Source of the DNA: Hungatella hathewayi
GTDB taxonomy: Bacteria; Bacillota; Clostridia; Lachnospirales; Lachnospiraceae
Reading direction: 5' to 3'
Assembly (NCBI GenBank): GCA_025149285.1
Contig: CP102274.1
Coordinates: 268,001-332,000 of the forward strand
DNA length: 64,000 bases
Shown here: positions 45,112-54,427 of the stretch, in pieces
Position numbering within the stretch: position 1 is the first letter of the stretch
How the letters are laid out: the number at the start of each line of letters is the position of its first letter
Made by a program: the position numbers and the translations under genes
The notes under the pieces: model-generated
What the model was told of the DNA's origin: nothing
Databases searched by the model: none
Seen by the model: the letters and a program-made list of their open reading frames with translations, nothing else

Positions 45112-46140
45112 ATGAGTCAACCATTACTTGAGGTTAAAAATTTAAAGGTATCATTTCATACATATGCCGGAGAGGTACAGGCGGTCCGGGGAGTGGATTT
45201 TACGCTGGAGGCCGGAAAAACCATGGCGATCGTGGGGGAGTCCGGAAGCGGAAAAACGGTGACTTCCAAGGCGGTTATGGGGTTAATTGCTTCACCGCCG
45301 GGTGAGGTAAAGAAAGAGAGCAGTATCCTGTTTGAAGGTACGGATATTTTAAAGTATACGGAAAAACAGTGGCAGGATTACAGAGGCAAGGATGCGGCCA
45401 TGATTTTTCAGGATCCCATGACATCTCTCGATCCGACCATGAAGATCGGGCGGCAGATCATGGAAAGTATTGTGGAACATCAGAAGGTGGGAAAACGGGA
45501 AGCCATGCAGAGGGCCATAGAACTGCTTAAAAAGGTGGATATTCCCAATCCGGATGAGAGAGTTCATCAGTATCCTTATGAATTTTCAGGCGGAATGCGC
45601 CAGAGAGTGGTTATCGCCATCGCGCTGGCCTGCAATCCGAAGCTGATGATTGCGGATGAACCGACTACGGCGCTGGATGTTACGATACAGGCGCAGATCA
45701 TCGGCCTTTTAAAGGAGATACAGAAAGCAAACAATACTTCGGTTATTATGATTACCCACGATCTGGGAGTCGTGGCCGGTATGGCGGATACGATTGCGGT
45801 TATGTATGCGGGCTGTATTGTGGAATATGGTAATGTCTTCGACATATTCAACGCGCCGCAGCACCCGTACACCAACGCCCTCTTAAACGCGGTTCCCAGA
45901 CTGAATGTGGAGAATAAAGCGCAGCTGGAGGTGATTCCAGGGACGCCGCCGGATCTCATATCACCGCCAAAGGGCTGCGGATTTGCAACGAGATGCAAGT
46001 ACTGTATGGAAATATGCCGTCAGGCGCCGCCGGAATATACGGAGGTATCAGATACCCACAAGGCAGCCTGCTGGCTCCATCATCCGATGGCCAGAGAGGC
46101 ATTTGATTACGATGATATAAGGAGGGTTTTTGAAGCATGA
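45112..46140 (+). CDS. Opp/Dpp-type ABC ATPase, DppD-like
   Basis: 342 residues. Seen: Walker A GESGSGKTVTSKAVMG near residues 44-52, Q-loop IFQDPMTSLDPTM, signature FSGGMRQRVVIAIAL near 160, Walker B LMIADEPTTALDVT near 183, switch His ITHDLGVVAGMAD, and the C-terminal oligo_HPY domain with the Cys cluster GCGFATRCKYCMEIC. Energises the importer. The next gene overlaps by four bases (ATGA). Confidence 0.94.
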   Translation: MSQPLLEVKNLKVSFHTYAGEVQAVRGVDFTLEAGKTMAIVGESGSGKTVTSKAVMGLIASPPGEVKKESSILFEGTDILKYTEKQWQDYRGKDAAMIFQDPMTSLDPTMKIGRQIMESIVEHQKVGKREAMQRAIELLKKVDIPNPDERVHQYPYEFSGGMRQRVVIAIALACNPKLMIADEPTTALDVTIQAQIIGLLKEIQKANNTSVIMITHDLGVVAGMADTIAVMYAGCIVEYGNVFDIFNAPQHPYTNALLNAVPRLNVENKAQLEVIPGTPPDLISPPKGCGFATRCKYCMEICRQAPPEYTEVSDTHKAACWLHHPMAREAFDYDDIRRVFEA

Positions 46141-47132
46141 CAGGGATAGAAAAAGATAATCAGAAACCCATGGTCCATGTGGAACATTTAAAAAAGTATT
46201 TTCAGGTACGGAAAAAGGGGATTTTAAAAGCGGTGGACGACGTATCCTTTGATATCTGTGCCGGAGAGACTCTGGGACTGGTGGGGGAGTCGGGCTGCGG
46301 CAAGACAACCTGCGGGCGTACGGTTGTAAAGCTGTATCCGGCTACATCGGGAACCATTGAGTTCGATGGAAGAGATGTAGGCCGGTTAAAGACAAATGAG
46401 GAGATAAAATGGTTTAAAAAGAACGCTCAGATCATCTTTCAGGACCCTTATGCTTCTCTGGACCCGCGTATGACAGTGGGCGATATTGTCGCGGAAGGTA
46501 TGAAGAACCATGATTTATATCCGGGGAAGGAGCGTATGGAACGGGTCCATGAGCTGCTTAATCTGGTTGGACTTAACAAGGAACATGCCAACCGGTTCCC
46601 TCACGAGTTTTCCGGCGGCCAGCGACAGCGTATCGGCATTGCCAGAGCGCTTGCTGTAGACCCGAAGTTTATCGTCTGTGACGAACCCATATCAGCGCTG
46701 GATGTGTCAATTCAGGCCCAGGTGGTCAATTTGCTGGTGCGTCTTCAGAAAGAACTGGGACTGACATACCTCTTTATTGCCCACGATTTATCCATGGTGA
46801 AACACATCTCGGACCGGGTGGGGGTTATGTATATGGGCCATATTGTGGAGCTGGCTTCCAGTGCGGAACTGTACCGGAACCCGCAGCATCCGTATACGAA
46901 GGCACTGCTGTCGGCAATTCCCGTGCCGGATCCTGAGTTTGAACGATCGAAGACGCTCATACCGCTGGAAGGAGAGGTGGGGAGTCCGATCAACTGCAGT
47001 GAGGGATGCAGATTCGAAAAACGGTGTAAATACGCGACGGAAAAATGCCGCAGTGTGACTCCGCAGCTTACGGAAATAGAGACGGGACATTACGTCTCCT
47101 GCCATCTTTTAAACCAGGCAAAAGGCCATTGA
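46137..47132 (+). CDS. Opp/Dpp-type ABC ATPase, DppF-like
   Basis: 331 residues. Seen: [14 protein letters not shown], Walker [15 protein letters not shown] near 51, [19 protein letters not shown], signature [17 protein letters not shown] near 161, Walker [33 protein letters not shown], and the C-terminal Cys-containing [18 protein letters not shown]. Second ATPase of the importer, last gene of the operon. It starts inside the preceding stop codon. Confidence 0.94.
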   Translation: MTGIEKDNQKPMVHVEHLKKYFQVRKKGILKAVDDVSFDICAGETLGLVGESGCGKTTCGRTVVKLYPATSGTIEFDGRDVGRLKTNEEIKWFKKNAQIIFQDPYASLDPRMTVGDIVAEGMKNHDLYPGKERMERVHELLNLVGLNKEHANRFPHEFSGGQRQRIGIARALAVDPKFIVCDEPISALDVSIQAQVVNLLVRLQKELGLTYLFIAHDLSMVKHISDRVGVMYMGHIVELASSAELYRNPQHPYTKALLSAIPVPDPEFERSKTLIPLEGEVGSPINCSEGCRFEKRCKYATEKCRSVTPQLTEIETGHYVSCHLLNQAKGH

Positions 47133-47161
47133 TTGACAGTCTCTGTTTATTATGATATGGT
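47133..47161 (+). promoter_or_regulatory. Sigma-A promoter of the FadR-type regulator gene
   Basis: Perfect TTGACA (47133-47138), 17-base spacer, TATGGT (47156-47161). It begins immediately after the stop of the ATPase gene. No operator-like ACCTAT/ATAGGT dyad is seen here. Confidence 0.65.
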
Positions 47162-47194
47162 TAAAAAAATATTATTTTTAAGAGAGAGAGCACG

Positions 47195-47878
47195 ATGGTT
47201 AATAAGATAAAGAGGACTTCCCTCCAGTCCGAGATCATACGGTTTATTCTGGATTATATCAGAGAACATGATTTGAATCCGGGGGATAAACTTCCTTCAC
47301 AGGAGAGCCTGCTGGCCATGATGGGGGTCAGCAGGACTTCTCTGAGGGAGGCCATGAAGACGCTGGAAGCCAGGGGGATTCTGGAGATTCAGAATGGAAA
47401 AGGCGCCTATGTGGGCGGTTTGGTGGATGCTGACGGTGTGCAGGTCATTGATTTTACACAGGAAAAGGAACGTCTTCTGGAAGCACTGGAAGTGCGCAAG
47501 ATTCTGGAACGGGAGATTTTACGGATGCTGATCCATACCATCACCGATGAGGAGTTAAAGGAACTGGGAGAGATTAAGGACATCCTGATGAGCAAATACC
47601 GGCGGGGGCTGCAGCAGACGGCGGAGGATAAAAAGTTTCATTATACCATCTACCGGCTTTGCCATAATCAGGTAATGTATCAGCTGATTCTGTCTTTAAA
47701 CAATGTGATGGAGAAGTTCTGGGAGTTTCCTCTTAATATGGAGGACCCGTTTCTGGAGAGTATTCCGCTCCATGAAGAACTTTACGAGGCGATCTGTGAA
47801 AAGAATGTAAGGAAAGCGCAGTCTATCAATGACAAGCTGTTAGAGGCAGTTTACAGAGATATCAGAAAACAGAGGTAA
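47195..47878 (+). CDS. FadR-subfamily GntR transcriptional regulator
   Basis: 227 residues. Seen: an N-terminal winged helix (EIIRFILDYIREHDLNPGDK, LPSQESLLAMMGVSRTSLRE with AMKTLEARGILEIQNGKGAY), then an all-helical FCD effector domain (EALEVRKILEREILRMLIHT, FHYTIYRLCHNQVMYQLILS, LHEELYEAICEKNVRKAQ) with the Asp/His positions expected for a metal-dependent ligand pocket. It lies between an importer operon and an enzyme operon that carry similar dyads, so it probably controls both. Weak AGAGAG ribosome site. Confidence 0.9.
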   Translation: MVNKIKRTSLQSEIIRFILDYIREHDLNPGDKLPSQESLLAMMGVSRTSLREAMKTLEARGILEIQNGKGAYVGGLVDADGVQVIDFTQEKERLLEALEVRKILEREILRMLIHTITDEELKELGEIKDILMSKYRRGLQQTAEDKKFHYTIYRLCHNQVMYQLILSLNNVMEKFWEFPLNMEDPFLESIPLHEELYEAICEKNVRKAQSINDKLLEAVYRDIRKQR

Positions 47879-47931
47879 CAGATATGGATTCAGGGGGCAT
47901 AAACAGAAGCGGTTCATGCGCCCTCATTTAG

Positions 47932-47953
47932 ACCTATCACATAGCATATAGGT
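47932..47953. promoter_or_regulatory. Operator 2 for the FadR-type regulator
   Basis: ACCTAT (47932-47937), 10-base spacer CACATAGCAT, ATAGGT (47948-47953), 20 bases before the next start codon. It shares AGCATATAGGT exactly with operator 1. A repressor here would block the downstream operon. No clear promoter is seen just upstream. Confidence 0.65.
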
Positions 47954-47973
47954 GTGAAGAAAAGGGGGATAAG

Positions 47974-49158
47974 ATGACAGATCAATCGGAATATTTAAAA
48001 AATGATAAGCTGATAACATCTCATTATGGGGAGGAATTTGAGCATTATTACAATGCCGTTGTTCCTCCGATTTTTATGAATTCTCTCAATGTCTTTGAGA
48101 CGGTTGATGATTACTATGACAGCGATAAAACGGATAAGCATGTTTACTGCTATGGGCGGGTACAGAACCCGACGGTACGGATTCTGGAGGATAAAGCAGC
48201 GGCTCTGGAGCAGGGGACCGGTGCTCTGGCGTTTGCTTCGGGCATGGCGGCGGCGACGACAGCGGTTCTCACGGTCTGTAAGGCAAAAAGCCATGTGGTC
48301 TGTATTCGAAGTGCTTATGGACCCTTAAAGACGTTTCTCAATGAATACTGCAGGGAGCACCTGGATATGAGTGTCACGTATGTCAAAGGGGACGATACGG
48401 AGGAGTTTGAACATGCTGTCACAGATCAAACGGATTTAATTATTCTGGAAAGCCCTTCTTCGGTTGTGCTGTCCCTTCAGGATATTCATGCGGTATCTGA
48501 AATTGCAAAGAAACACCATGCTTACGTTTATATCGACAACAGCTTTTGTACACCGATTTACCAGAAGCCGCTCTTGCTGGGCGCGGATATCGTGATGCAT
48601 ACCGCCTCCAAATATATGGGGGGTCACAGCGATATTATCGGAGGAGTCCTGGCTGTGAAGGACGAGGAACTCATGGCGAGGCTGAGGAAGCAGAGAGAGC
48701 TTTTTGGCGGGATCATAGGTCCGATGGAGGCATGGTTAATCATTCGCGGCTTGCGGACGATGGAGGTGCGCGTGGAACGGCATCAGGCAACAGCCATGGA
48801 AATCGCGGAGTTTTTAGAGAGTCATCCAAAGGTGAGAAAGGTCTATTATCCGGGGCTTTTGTCTCATCCGCAGCATGAACTGATGAAACGGCAGCAGGGC
48901 GGAAATACGGGGCTTTTAAGTTTTGAGATTAAAGGAAGCGTGGAACAGGCAAAGGAAGTGGCACAGCGGCTTAAAATCTTTAAGATCGGCGTTTCCTGGG
49001 GCGGTTTTGAGAGCCTTGTCTGTATGCCTCATGCGAGACAGGATGCGGAATCATGCCGTTTCCTGGGAGCGGACCAGAATGTACTGCGTATTCACTGCGG
49101 ACTGGAAGGTGCAGAGGTATTAAAGGCTGATTTAGAGAATGCGCTGTCATGCGTGTGA
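47974..49158 (+). CDS. Cys/Met metabolism PLP-dependent enzyme (gamma-synthase/gamma-lyase family)
   Basis: 394 residues. Seen: VYCYGRVQNPTVRILEDKAA, a phosphate-binding ALAFASGMAAATTAVLTVCK near residue 90, a PLP-aspartate region AYVYIDNSFCTPIYQKPLLL, the Schiff-base lysine in HTASKYMGGHSDIIGG near 213, and a C-terminal RIHCGLEGAEVLKADLENAL. Members cleave or form C-S bonds (cystathionine gamma-synthase, methionine gamma-lyase, cystathionine beta-lyase); sequence alone does not choose. Placed under operator 2 with an alpha-galactosidase gene 63 bases downstream and no terminator between them. Confidence 0.9.
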   Translation: MTDQSEYLKNDKLITSHYGEEFEHYYNAVVPPIFMNSLNVFETVDDYYDSDKTDKHVYCYGRVQNPTVRILEDKAAALEQGTGALAFASGMAAATTAVLTVCKAKSHVVCIRSAYGPLKTFLNEYCREHLDMSVTYVKGDDTEEFEHAVTDQTDLIILESPSSVVLSLQDIHAVSEIAKKHHAYVYIDNSFCTPIYQKPLLLGADIVMHTASKYMGGHSDIIGGVLAVKDEELMARLRKQRELFGGIIGPMEAWLIIRGLRTMEVRVERHQATAMEIAEFLESHPKVRKVYYPGLLSHPQHELMKRQQGGNTGLLSFEIKGSVEQAKEVAQRLKIFKIGVSWGGFESLVCMPHARQDAESCRFLGADQNVLRIHCGLEGAEVLKADLENALSCV

Positions 49159-49221
49159 CAGAGGGAAAAAGAACCCGCCGCATCCGGCTGGGGCAAAGTA
49201 TATACAGGGGGATTACAGGAT

Positions 49222-51486
49222 ATGGCGATTGCTTTTCATGAAAGAACGGGAGAGTTCCACCTTTATAACCGGGAAATCAGTTATATTATGAAGCTTCTGC
49301 CTGACGGGTCTGTCGGGCAGCTGTACTACGGAAAACGGCTTCGTGACAGGGAAGATTACGGTCACATGCTGGAATATGCTGTGAGAGATATGGCACCCTG
49401 TCCGTTTGAGAACGACAATACGTTTTCCCGGGAACATGTCCGGCAGGAATATCCGGTGTATGGAACGGGAGACATGCGCTGTCCGGCTTATCGTATTACC
49501 TGTCATAACGGAAGCAGAGTTACCGGTTTTGCATATACCGGACACCGTATTTACGAGGGGAAAAAGCCGCTTGAGGGACTGCCTGCAGTGTATGTGGAGA
49601 ACGACAGGGAAGCATGTTCCCTGGAGTTGTATTTAGAGGACCGTCTGATTCATACAAGGCTGGTGCTAACGTATACTGTCTACCGTGATTTTCCTGTTAT
49701 TGCCAGACATGCAAGATTTGAATGCATGGAGGGCTGTGAGGGGATCCGGTTGGATCAGGCCATGAGTCTGAGCCTTGATCTGCCGGACAGCTGCTATACG
49801 ATGCTCGATTTAGCGGGCGCCTGGGGAAGGGAGCGCTATCCGGACTTTCATCCGCTTCATCAGGGGATTCAGTCGGTTCACAGTATGAGAGGACACAGCA
49901 GCCATCAGTTTAACCCGTTTCTGGCGCTGATGAGGCCGGGAACCGGGGAGACGGCAGGGGAGGTCATCGCAGCGGCCCTTGTGTACAGCGGTAATTTTCT
50001 TGCCAGCGCTGAGGTGGATACCATGGGGACAACGAGAGTCATGATCGGTATTCATCCGGAGGGATTTTCCTGGCCGCTTGCAGCGGGGGAGCATTTTCAG
50101 ACCCCTGAGGCACTGCTGATTTATTCCGATAAGGGATTAAACGGGATGAGCCAGGTGTTTCACCAGCTGTTTCGGACCAGACTGGCCAGGGGCTGGTGGA
50201 GAGACCGGGAGCGCCCGATTTTAATCAATAACTGGGAAGCTACCTATATGAACTTCAACGAAGAAAAGATTCTGACTCTGGCCGAAAAGGCAAAGGAGGT
50301 GGGGGTAGAGCTGTTTGTCCTGGACGATGGGTGGTTTGGAAATCGGGACGACGACACTTCATCCCTTGGAGACTGGTACGCGGACCGGAAAAAACTTCCG
50401 GATGGCATTGAAGGATTGTCACAGAAAATACGGAATATGGGGCTCTCCTTCGGCCTCTGGTTTGAGCCGGAGATGATCAATCAGAACAGCCGCCTGTATG
50501 ATGCGCATCCGGACTGGGTGCTGGGCAGCGGGGACAGGCCGCGTTCTGTGGGACGCCATCAGCTGGTTCTGGACTTTTCGAAAGATGAGGTGATCGATTA
50601 TATTGGGGGACTGATGGAGGATATCATCGAGCGTGGGCACTTAAGCTATATCAAGTGGGATATGAACCGCAGCATCACCGAGGTATGGTCATCGGGAAGA
50701 GGAGCCGCCGAACAGGGAACCATCCTGCACCGGCAGATTCTTGGGGTCTATCGGCTGTATGAACGTTTGATCCGAAAATTTCCTTACGTTCTGTTTGAAT
50801 CGTGTGCCAGCGGCGGAGCAAGATTTGATCCTGGCATGCTCTATTATGCGCCTCAGGCGTGGACCTCGGACAACACGGATGGAGTGGAGCGTATAAAAAT
50901 CCAGTATGGAACGTCTTACGTGTACCCGTTAAGTTCCATGGGAAGCCACGTTTCCGCAGCTCCCAATCATCAGACACACCGCAGTGTCCCGTTGGCTGCC
51001 CGTGCAGTCTGTGCGTATTTTGGTACATTTGGCTATGAGATGGATGTTGCCGGGATTGGCGGGGACGAACTGGAACAGATGAAAAAACAGACGGCATTTA
51101 TGAAGGAACACCGCAGACTGATTGCAGAAGGGACATTTTACCGTTTGATCAGTCCTTTTGAAAACGAACGCAATGAGGCTGGCTGGATGGTGGTTTCTCC
51201 GGATAAACGGGAGGCGCTGGCAGCTTATTTCAGAGTGCTGCAGCCAGTCAATACAGGGTTTTGCAGGATGAGGCTTTCGGGACTTCTGGAAGATGGGGAA
51301 TATGAGATCCGGGAACAGGGGCTGGAGACACTGCCATATACGTATTATGGGGATGAGCTCATGAATTCCGGTTTGATTCTGTCGGACCAGGCCAGCGGTG
51401 TAAGAACGGCAGGGGTGCCGCAGGGGGATTATCTTGCGAGGCTGTTTATTCTGAACGTGAGAGACGGCAGAGATGGAAGAAGATAA
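49222..51486 (+). CDS. GH36 alpha-galactosidase
   Basis: 754 residues, no signal peptide, so cytoplasmic. Hydrolyses terminal alpha-1,6-galactosyl residues (melibiose, raffinose, galactosylated glycans). Seen: an N-terminal beta-sandwich, then the catalytic barrel with NNWEATYMNFNEEKILTLAE, FVLDDGWFGNRDDD, FGLWFEPEMIN, the nucleophile D480 in IKWDMNR, CASGGARFDPGMLYY, and the general acid D550 in WTSDNTDGVERI. Full length for the family. It follows the PLP enzyme in the operator-2 unit. Uptake of the substrate by the neighbouring family-5 importer is plausible but unproven. Confidence 0.94.
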   Translation: MAIAFHERTGEFHLYNREISYIMKLLPDGSVGQLYYGKRLRDREDYGHMLEYAVRDMAPCPFENDNTFSREHVRQEYPVYGTGDMRCPAYRITCHNGSRVTGFAYTGHRIYEGKKPLEGLPAVYVENDREACSLELYLEDRLIHTRLVLTYTVYRDFPVIARHARFECMEGCEGIRLDQAMSLSLDLPDSCYTMLDLAGAWGRERYPDFHPLHQGIQSVHSMRGHSSHQFNPFLALMRPGTGETAGEVIAAALVYSGNFLASAEVDTMGTTRVMIGIHPEGFSWPLAAGEHFQTPEALLIYSDKGLNGMSQVFHQLFRTRLARGWWRDRERPILINNWEATYMNFNEEKILTLAEKAKEVGVELFVLDDGWFGNRDDDTSSLGDWYADRKKLPDGIEGLSQKIRNMGLSFGLWFEPEMINQNSRLYDAHPDWVLGSGDRPRSVGRHQLVLDFSKDEVIDYIGGLMEDIIERGHLSYIKWDMNRSITEVWSSGRGAAEQGTILHRQILGVYRLYERLIRKFPYVLFESCASGGARFDPGMLYYAPQAWTSDNTDGVERIKIQYGTSYVYPLSSMGSHVSAAPNHQTHRSVPLAARAVCAYFGTFGYEMDVAGIGGDELEQMKKQTAFMKEHRRLIAEGTFYRLISPFENERNEAGWMVVSPDKREALAAYFRVLQPVNTGFCRMRLSGLLEDGEYEIREQGLETLPYTYYGDELMNSGLILSDQASGVRTAGVPQGDYLARLFILNVRDGRDGRR

Positions 51487-51575
51487 ACGGAATGGTTTCC
51501 AGTTTTTTTTCCTGTGGATAATGAGCAGGACGGACGCGTTGGTGCGTCCGTTTGGAAGCAGCCGTGAAAGTCAAA

Positions 51576-51604
51576 AACCCCTCCGGGACATTCCCGGAGG
51601 GGTT
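51576..51604 (-). terminator. Terminator between the GH36 and kinase genes
   Basis: Perfect 13-bp stem AACCCCTCCGGGA (51576-51588) / TCCCGGAGGGGTT (51592-51604), loop CAT. Read leftwards it is followed by TTTTTGAC, so it terminates the minus-strand kinase gene. It may also block rightward transcripts from GH36. Confidence 0.88.
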
Positions 51605-51616
51605 CCAATTCTTATT

Positions 51617-52366
51617 CTACTGATAATCGCAGACATTCGCCCATTTCTGAAGTAATTCAACTTCTTCCGGACGCTTTTTCGACAGCTGAGCAGCAGCTAC
51701 GATCGGCAGCCATGTCTGCACATACTTCTTGGCTGTACCGGTCTTCTTACAGAAGATATCCATATACATATCAGCTTTTTTCTGATCCTGCAAACAGAAC
51801 AGAAGGTAGGTTCTGGCAACATCTGCACTGGCGTTACCCTGAGTTGCGTGTACCCAGTCGAGAACACACATGGAGCCGTCTTCTCTTACGACGATATTGG
51901 TCGGGTTAAAATCACCGTGGCATAATTTGGTATGCTTTGGCATGCTGTCCAGCTTGGTACGCATGTCGTAGCGTGTGATATCACTTAATTCTTCGGTCTC
52001 AAGAATCTGCCTGGACATCTTATCCTTCAGCTTGTTTAACAGAGGACAGTGTTTGGAAAGAATATTCAGATGAAGATCAACCATCTGTTCCATGTATTCT
52101 GCAAGCTTGTCAGGGTTCTCATCCATCAGCTGCTGGAGGGTTTTGCCTTCAATGAAGTCAAACGTAATGGACCACTTACCTTCAAATACACCGACTTCCA
52201 ATACCTTTGGTACGTCAATTCCGCCGGTTTCTTCTACACGCGCGGTAATCAGCGCTTCATTTAACACTTCCGCCTTCGGGAAATCTGCGTTGAAAACCTT
52301 AATCGCCTTGTCTCCGTCACGATATACTTTTTTTGTTGCTGTTGTTGCAATCAATTCTGCTGCCAT
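51617..52366 (-). CDS. APH-fold phosphotransferase (aminoglycoside/choline kinase-like)
   Basis: 249 residues. Seen: a small N-lobe with VYRDGDKAIKVFNADF and NEALITARVEETG, the hinge SITFDFIEGKTLQQLM, the catalytic loop LCHGDFNPTNIVVRE near residue 153, and the metal Asp in MCVLDWVHATQG near 170. This is a complete kinase fold of the APH family. The substrate is unknown; many such chromosomal proteins act on sugars or choline-like alcohols and not on antibiotics. GGAGAGG precedes the ATG. Stands alone between two terminator/spacer regions. Confidence 0.82.
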   Translation of the reverse strand: MAAELIATTATKKVYRDGDKAIKVFNADFPKAEVLNEALITARVEETGGIDVPKVLEVGVFEGKWSITFDFIEGKTLQQLMDENPDKLAEYMEQMVDLHLNILSKHCPLLNKLKDKMSRQILETEELSDITRYDMRTKLDSMPKHTKLCHGDFNPTNIVVREDGSMCVLDWVHATQGNASADVARTYLLFCLQDQKKADMYMDIFCKKTGTAKKYVQTWLPIVAAAQLSKKRPEEVELLQKWANVCDYQ

Positions 52367-52512
52367 ATATAACCTCTCCTTCCATCCTTGAGTCTAAACT
52401 ATGTAGTAGTTTTGGTTCTTTTATTTTACTACAAATTCCATAAAAAGTACAGATATTCCGGTAAAAAGTTCAGAATATTTTGCATACAATTTACATAAAA
52501 CTAAAAATATGA

Positions 52513-54423
52513 TCAGAAACGGAAAACTGCGGTTCCGTATGCCGGAAGCGGGAAGGCGATGGAGTAATCCTGGCCGTCACACTCTTTTTTCACCGAACGG
52601 AATGCAGGCGCTTTGTCGCCGCGTTTATAGAGGCCGTGGCTGTTATCCAGCACCAGGGTATAGGTTCCGCGTTTCGGCACGCCTACACGGTAATCCGGCC
52701 GCTCTACCGGAGTGAAATTGATTACAAATAAAAGACTCCGTTTGTGGTCGCGGCTGCTGCGGACAAAACTGAAGATGCTGCGGTCCCCGTCGTTGGCATT
52801 GATCCACTGGAATCCGTCCCAGTCGTAATCCAGCTCGTAAAGTGCCGGATATTTGCGGTAGAGCTGCAGCAAATCTTTTACATAGCTCTGTAAATCTGCG
52901 TTTAACGGTTCGTCAGCCAGATACCAGTCCAGCGCCGTCTTCTCATCCCACTCGTGGAACTGGCCGAAATCCTGCCCCATAAAGAGCAGTTTCTTGCCCG
53001 GATGTCCCAGCATGAAGGTGTAGCCCGCTTTTAAGTTGGCGAACTTGTCGTCCAAAAGTCCGGGCATCTTGTTGATCATGGAGCATTTCAGATGGACGAC
53101 CTCATCATGGGACAGCACTAAAATGTATTTTTCGCTGGTAAAATAGGTGAGTCCGAACGTCATCTTGTGGTGGTTGTATTTGCGGAAATACGGATCCAGC
53201 TTCATATATTCCAGAAAATCGTGCATCCATCCCATGTTCCATTTAAAGGTAAAGCCGAGACCGTCGTTTTCCGGCTTCTGTGTCACCTTCGGCCATGCGG
53301 TGGACTCTTCGGCGATGACGATAGCGCCGTTTCCTCGGTCCGCCATCACGCTGTTTAAGTGCTTGAAAAATTCAATGGCTTCCAGATTTTCATTGCCGCC
53401 GTATTTGTTGGGAATCCAGTTTCCATTTTCCCGGCCGTAATCCAGATAGAGCATGGAGGCGACGGCATCCACCCGCAGTCCGTCTACGTGGTATTTTTCC
53501 ACCCAGTAAATGGCGTTGGCGATGAGGAAATTGTCTACCTCATATTTACTGTAATCAAATACTTTCGTTCCCCAGTCCGGGTGTTCCCCTTTTCTGGGGT
53601 CAGCGTACTCATAGAGGGCTTCCCCGTCGAATTCAGAGAGGCCGTGGGCGTCCCTGGGAAAATGGGCCGGCACCCAGTCAAGAATGACGCCGATGCCTTT
53701 TTTATGCAGGTAATTGATGAAATACATGAATTCCTGCGGCGTCCCGTAACGGGAGGTAGGGGCAAAATAGCCCGTGACCTGATATCCCCAGGAGCCGTCG
53801 TAAGGATGCTCCGCGATGCCCATCAACTCGACGTGGGTGTATCCCATATCGGTTACGTAATCCGCCAGTTCCTTTGCAGCTTCCACATATGTATAGCAGC
53901 CGTCTTTCTCCGGTCTGTTTTTCCTGCGCCAGGATCCAAGGTGAACCTCGTAAATGCTCATTGGCGCGTTCAGGGGATCGGCGCTCCCCCGCTTTTCCAT
54001 CCAGGCATCGTCACTCCACTGGAAGCCGGAGATATCGGTGGTGACAGAAGCGGTTCCGGGCCGGTATTCCGCGCTGAATGCATAGGGATCCGCCTTAAAT
54101 AAGATTTTGCCGCTTTTCGTTGTAATGGCGTATTTGTATAATTCGCCGGTGGCAATGCCGGGGACAAATGCCTCCCAGATTCCTGAATCCGCCAGCGGCT
54201 GCATCGGATTTGCCTCCGGGTTCCAGCTGTTAAAATCACCGACGACGCCGATCTGCTCCGCGTGAGGCGCCCAGACGGCAAAGTACATGCCGCTTTTCCC
54301 CTTGTATTTTTTCGGATGTGCGCCCATCTTCTCGAAGATTTCGTAATGTCTGCCGTTGTTGAAGAGATAACGGTCCACTTCCGTGATAAATCCTGTCCCA
54401 ATTTCCTTTTTGCTTCCTGCCAT
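52513..54423 (-). CDS. glgB: 1,4-alpha-glucan branching enzyme
   Basis: 636 residues. Makes alpha-1,6 branches in glycogen. Seen: an N-terminal CBM48 domain (YFAVWAPHAEQIGVVGDFNS, WNP), then the GH13 barrel with VELMGIAEHPYDGSWGYQVT, ILDWVPAHFPRD, the nucleophile in DGLRVDAVASML near residue 318, the acid in VIAEEST near 371, and LVLSHDEVVHLK. A C-terminal beta domain ends the protein. The start context has an AAACATATGG run without a strong SD, possibly coupled to the gene 4 bases upstream. It is separated by 22 kb from glgC-glgD, so glycogen genes are split. Confidence 0.95.
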   Translation of the reverse strand: MAGSKKEIGTGFITEVDRYLFNNGRHYEIFEKMGAHPKKYKGKSGMYFAVWAPHAEQIGVVGDFNSWNPEANPMQPLADSGIWEAFVPGIATGELYKYAITTKSGKILFKADPYAFSAEYRPGTASVTTDISGFQWSDDAWMEKRGSADPLNAPMSIYEVHLGSWRRKNRPEKDGCYTYVEAAKELADYVTDMGYTHVELMGIAEHPYDGSWGYQVTGYFAPTSRYGTPQEFMYFINYLHKKGIGVILDWVPAHFPRDAHGLSEFDGEALYEYADPRKGEHPDWGTKVFDYSKYEVDNFLIANAIYWVEKYHVDGLRVDAVASMLYLDYGRENGNWIPNKYGGNENLEAIEFFKHLNSVMADRGNGAIVIAEESTAWPKVTQKPENDGLGFTFKWNMGWMHDFLEYMKLDPYFRKYNHHKMTFGLTYFTSEKYILVLSHDEVVHLKCSMINKMPGLLDDKFANLKAGYTFMLGHPGKKLLFMGQDFGQFHEWDEKTALDWYLADEPLNADLQSYVKDLLQLYRKYPALYELDYDWDGFQWINANDGDRSIFSFVRSSRDHKRSLLFVINFTPVERPDYRVGVPKRGTYTLVLDNSHGLYKRGDKAPAFRSVKKECDGQDYSIAFPLPAYGTAVFRF

Positions 54424-54427
54424 ATGT

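Noticed and set aside
51617..52366. Aminoglycoside resistance gene
   Set aside because: APH fold only; host-like composition and no mobile flanks, so a resistance role is not supported.
53359..54102. 247-codon open frame on the plus strand
   Set aside because: Fully antisense to glgB, no ribosome site, composition explained by codon bias of the real gene.
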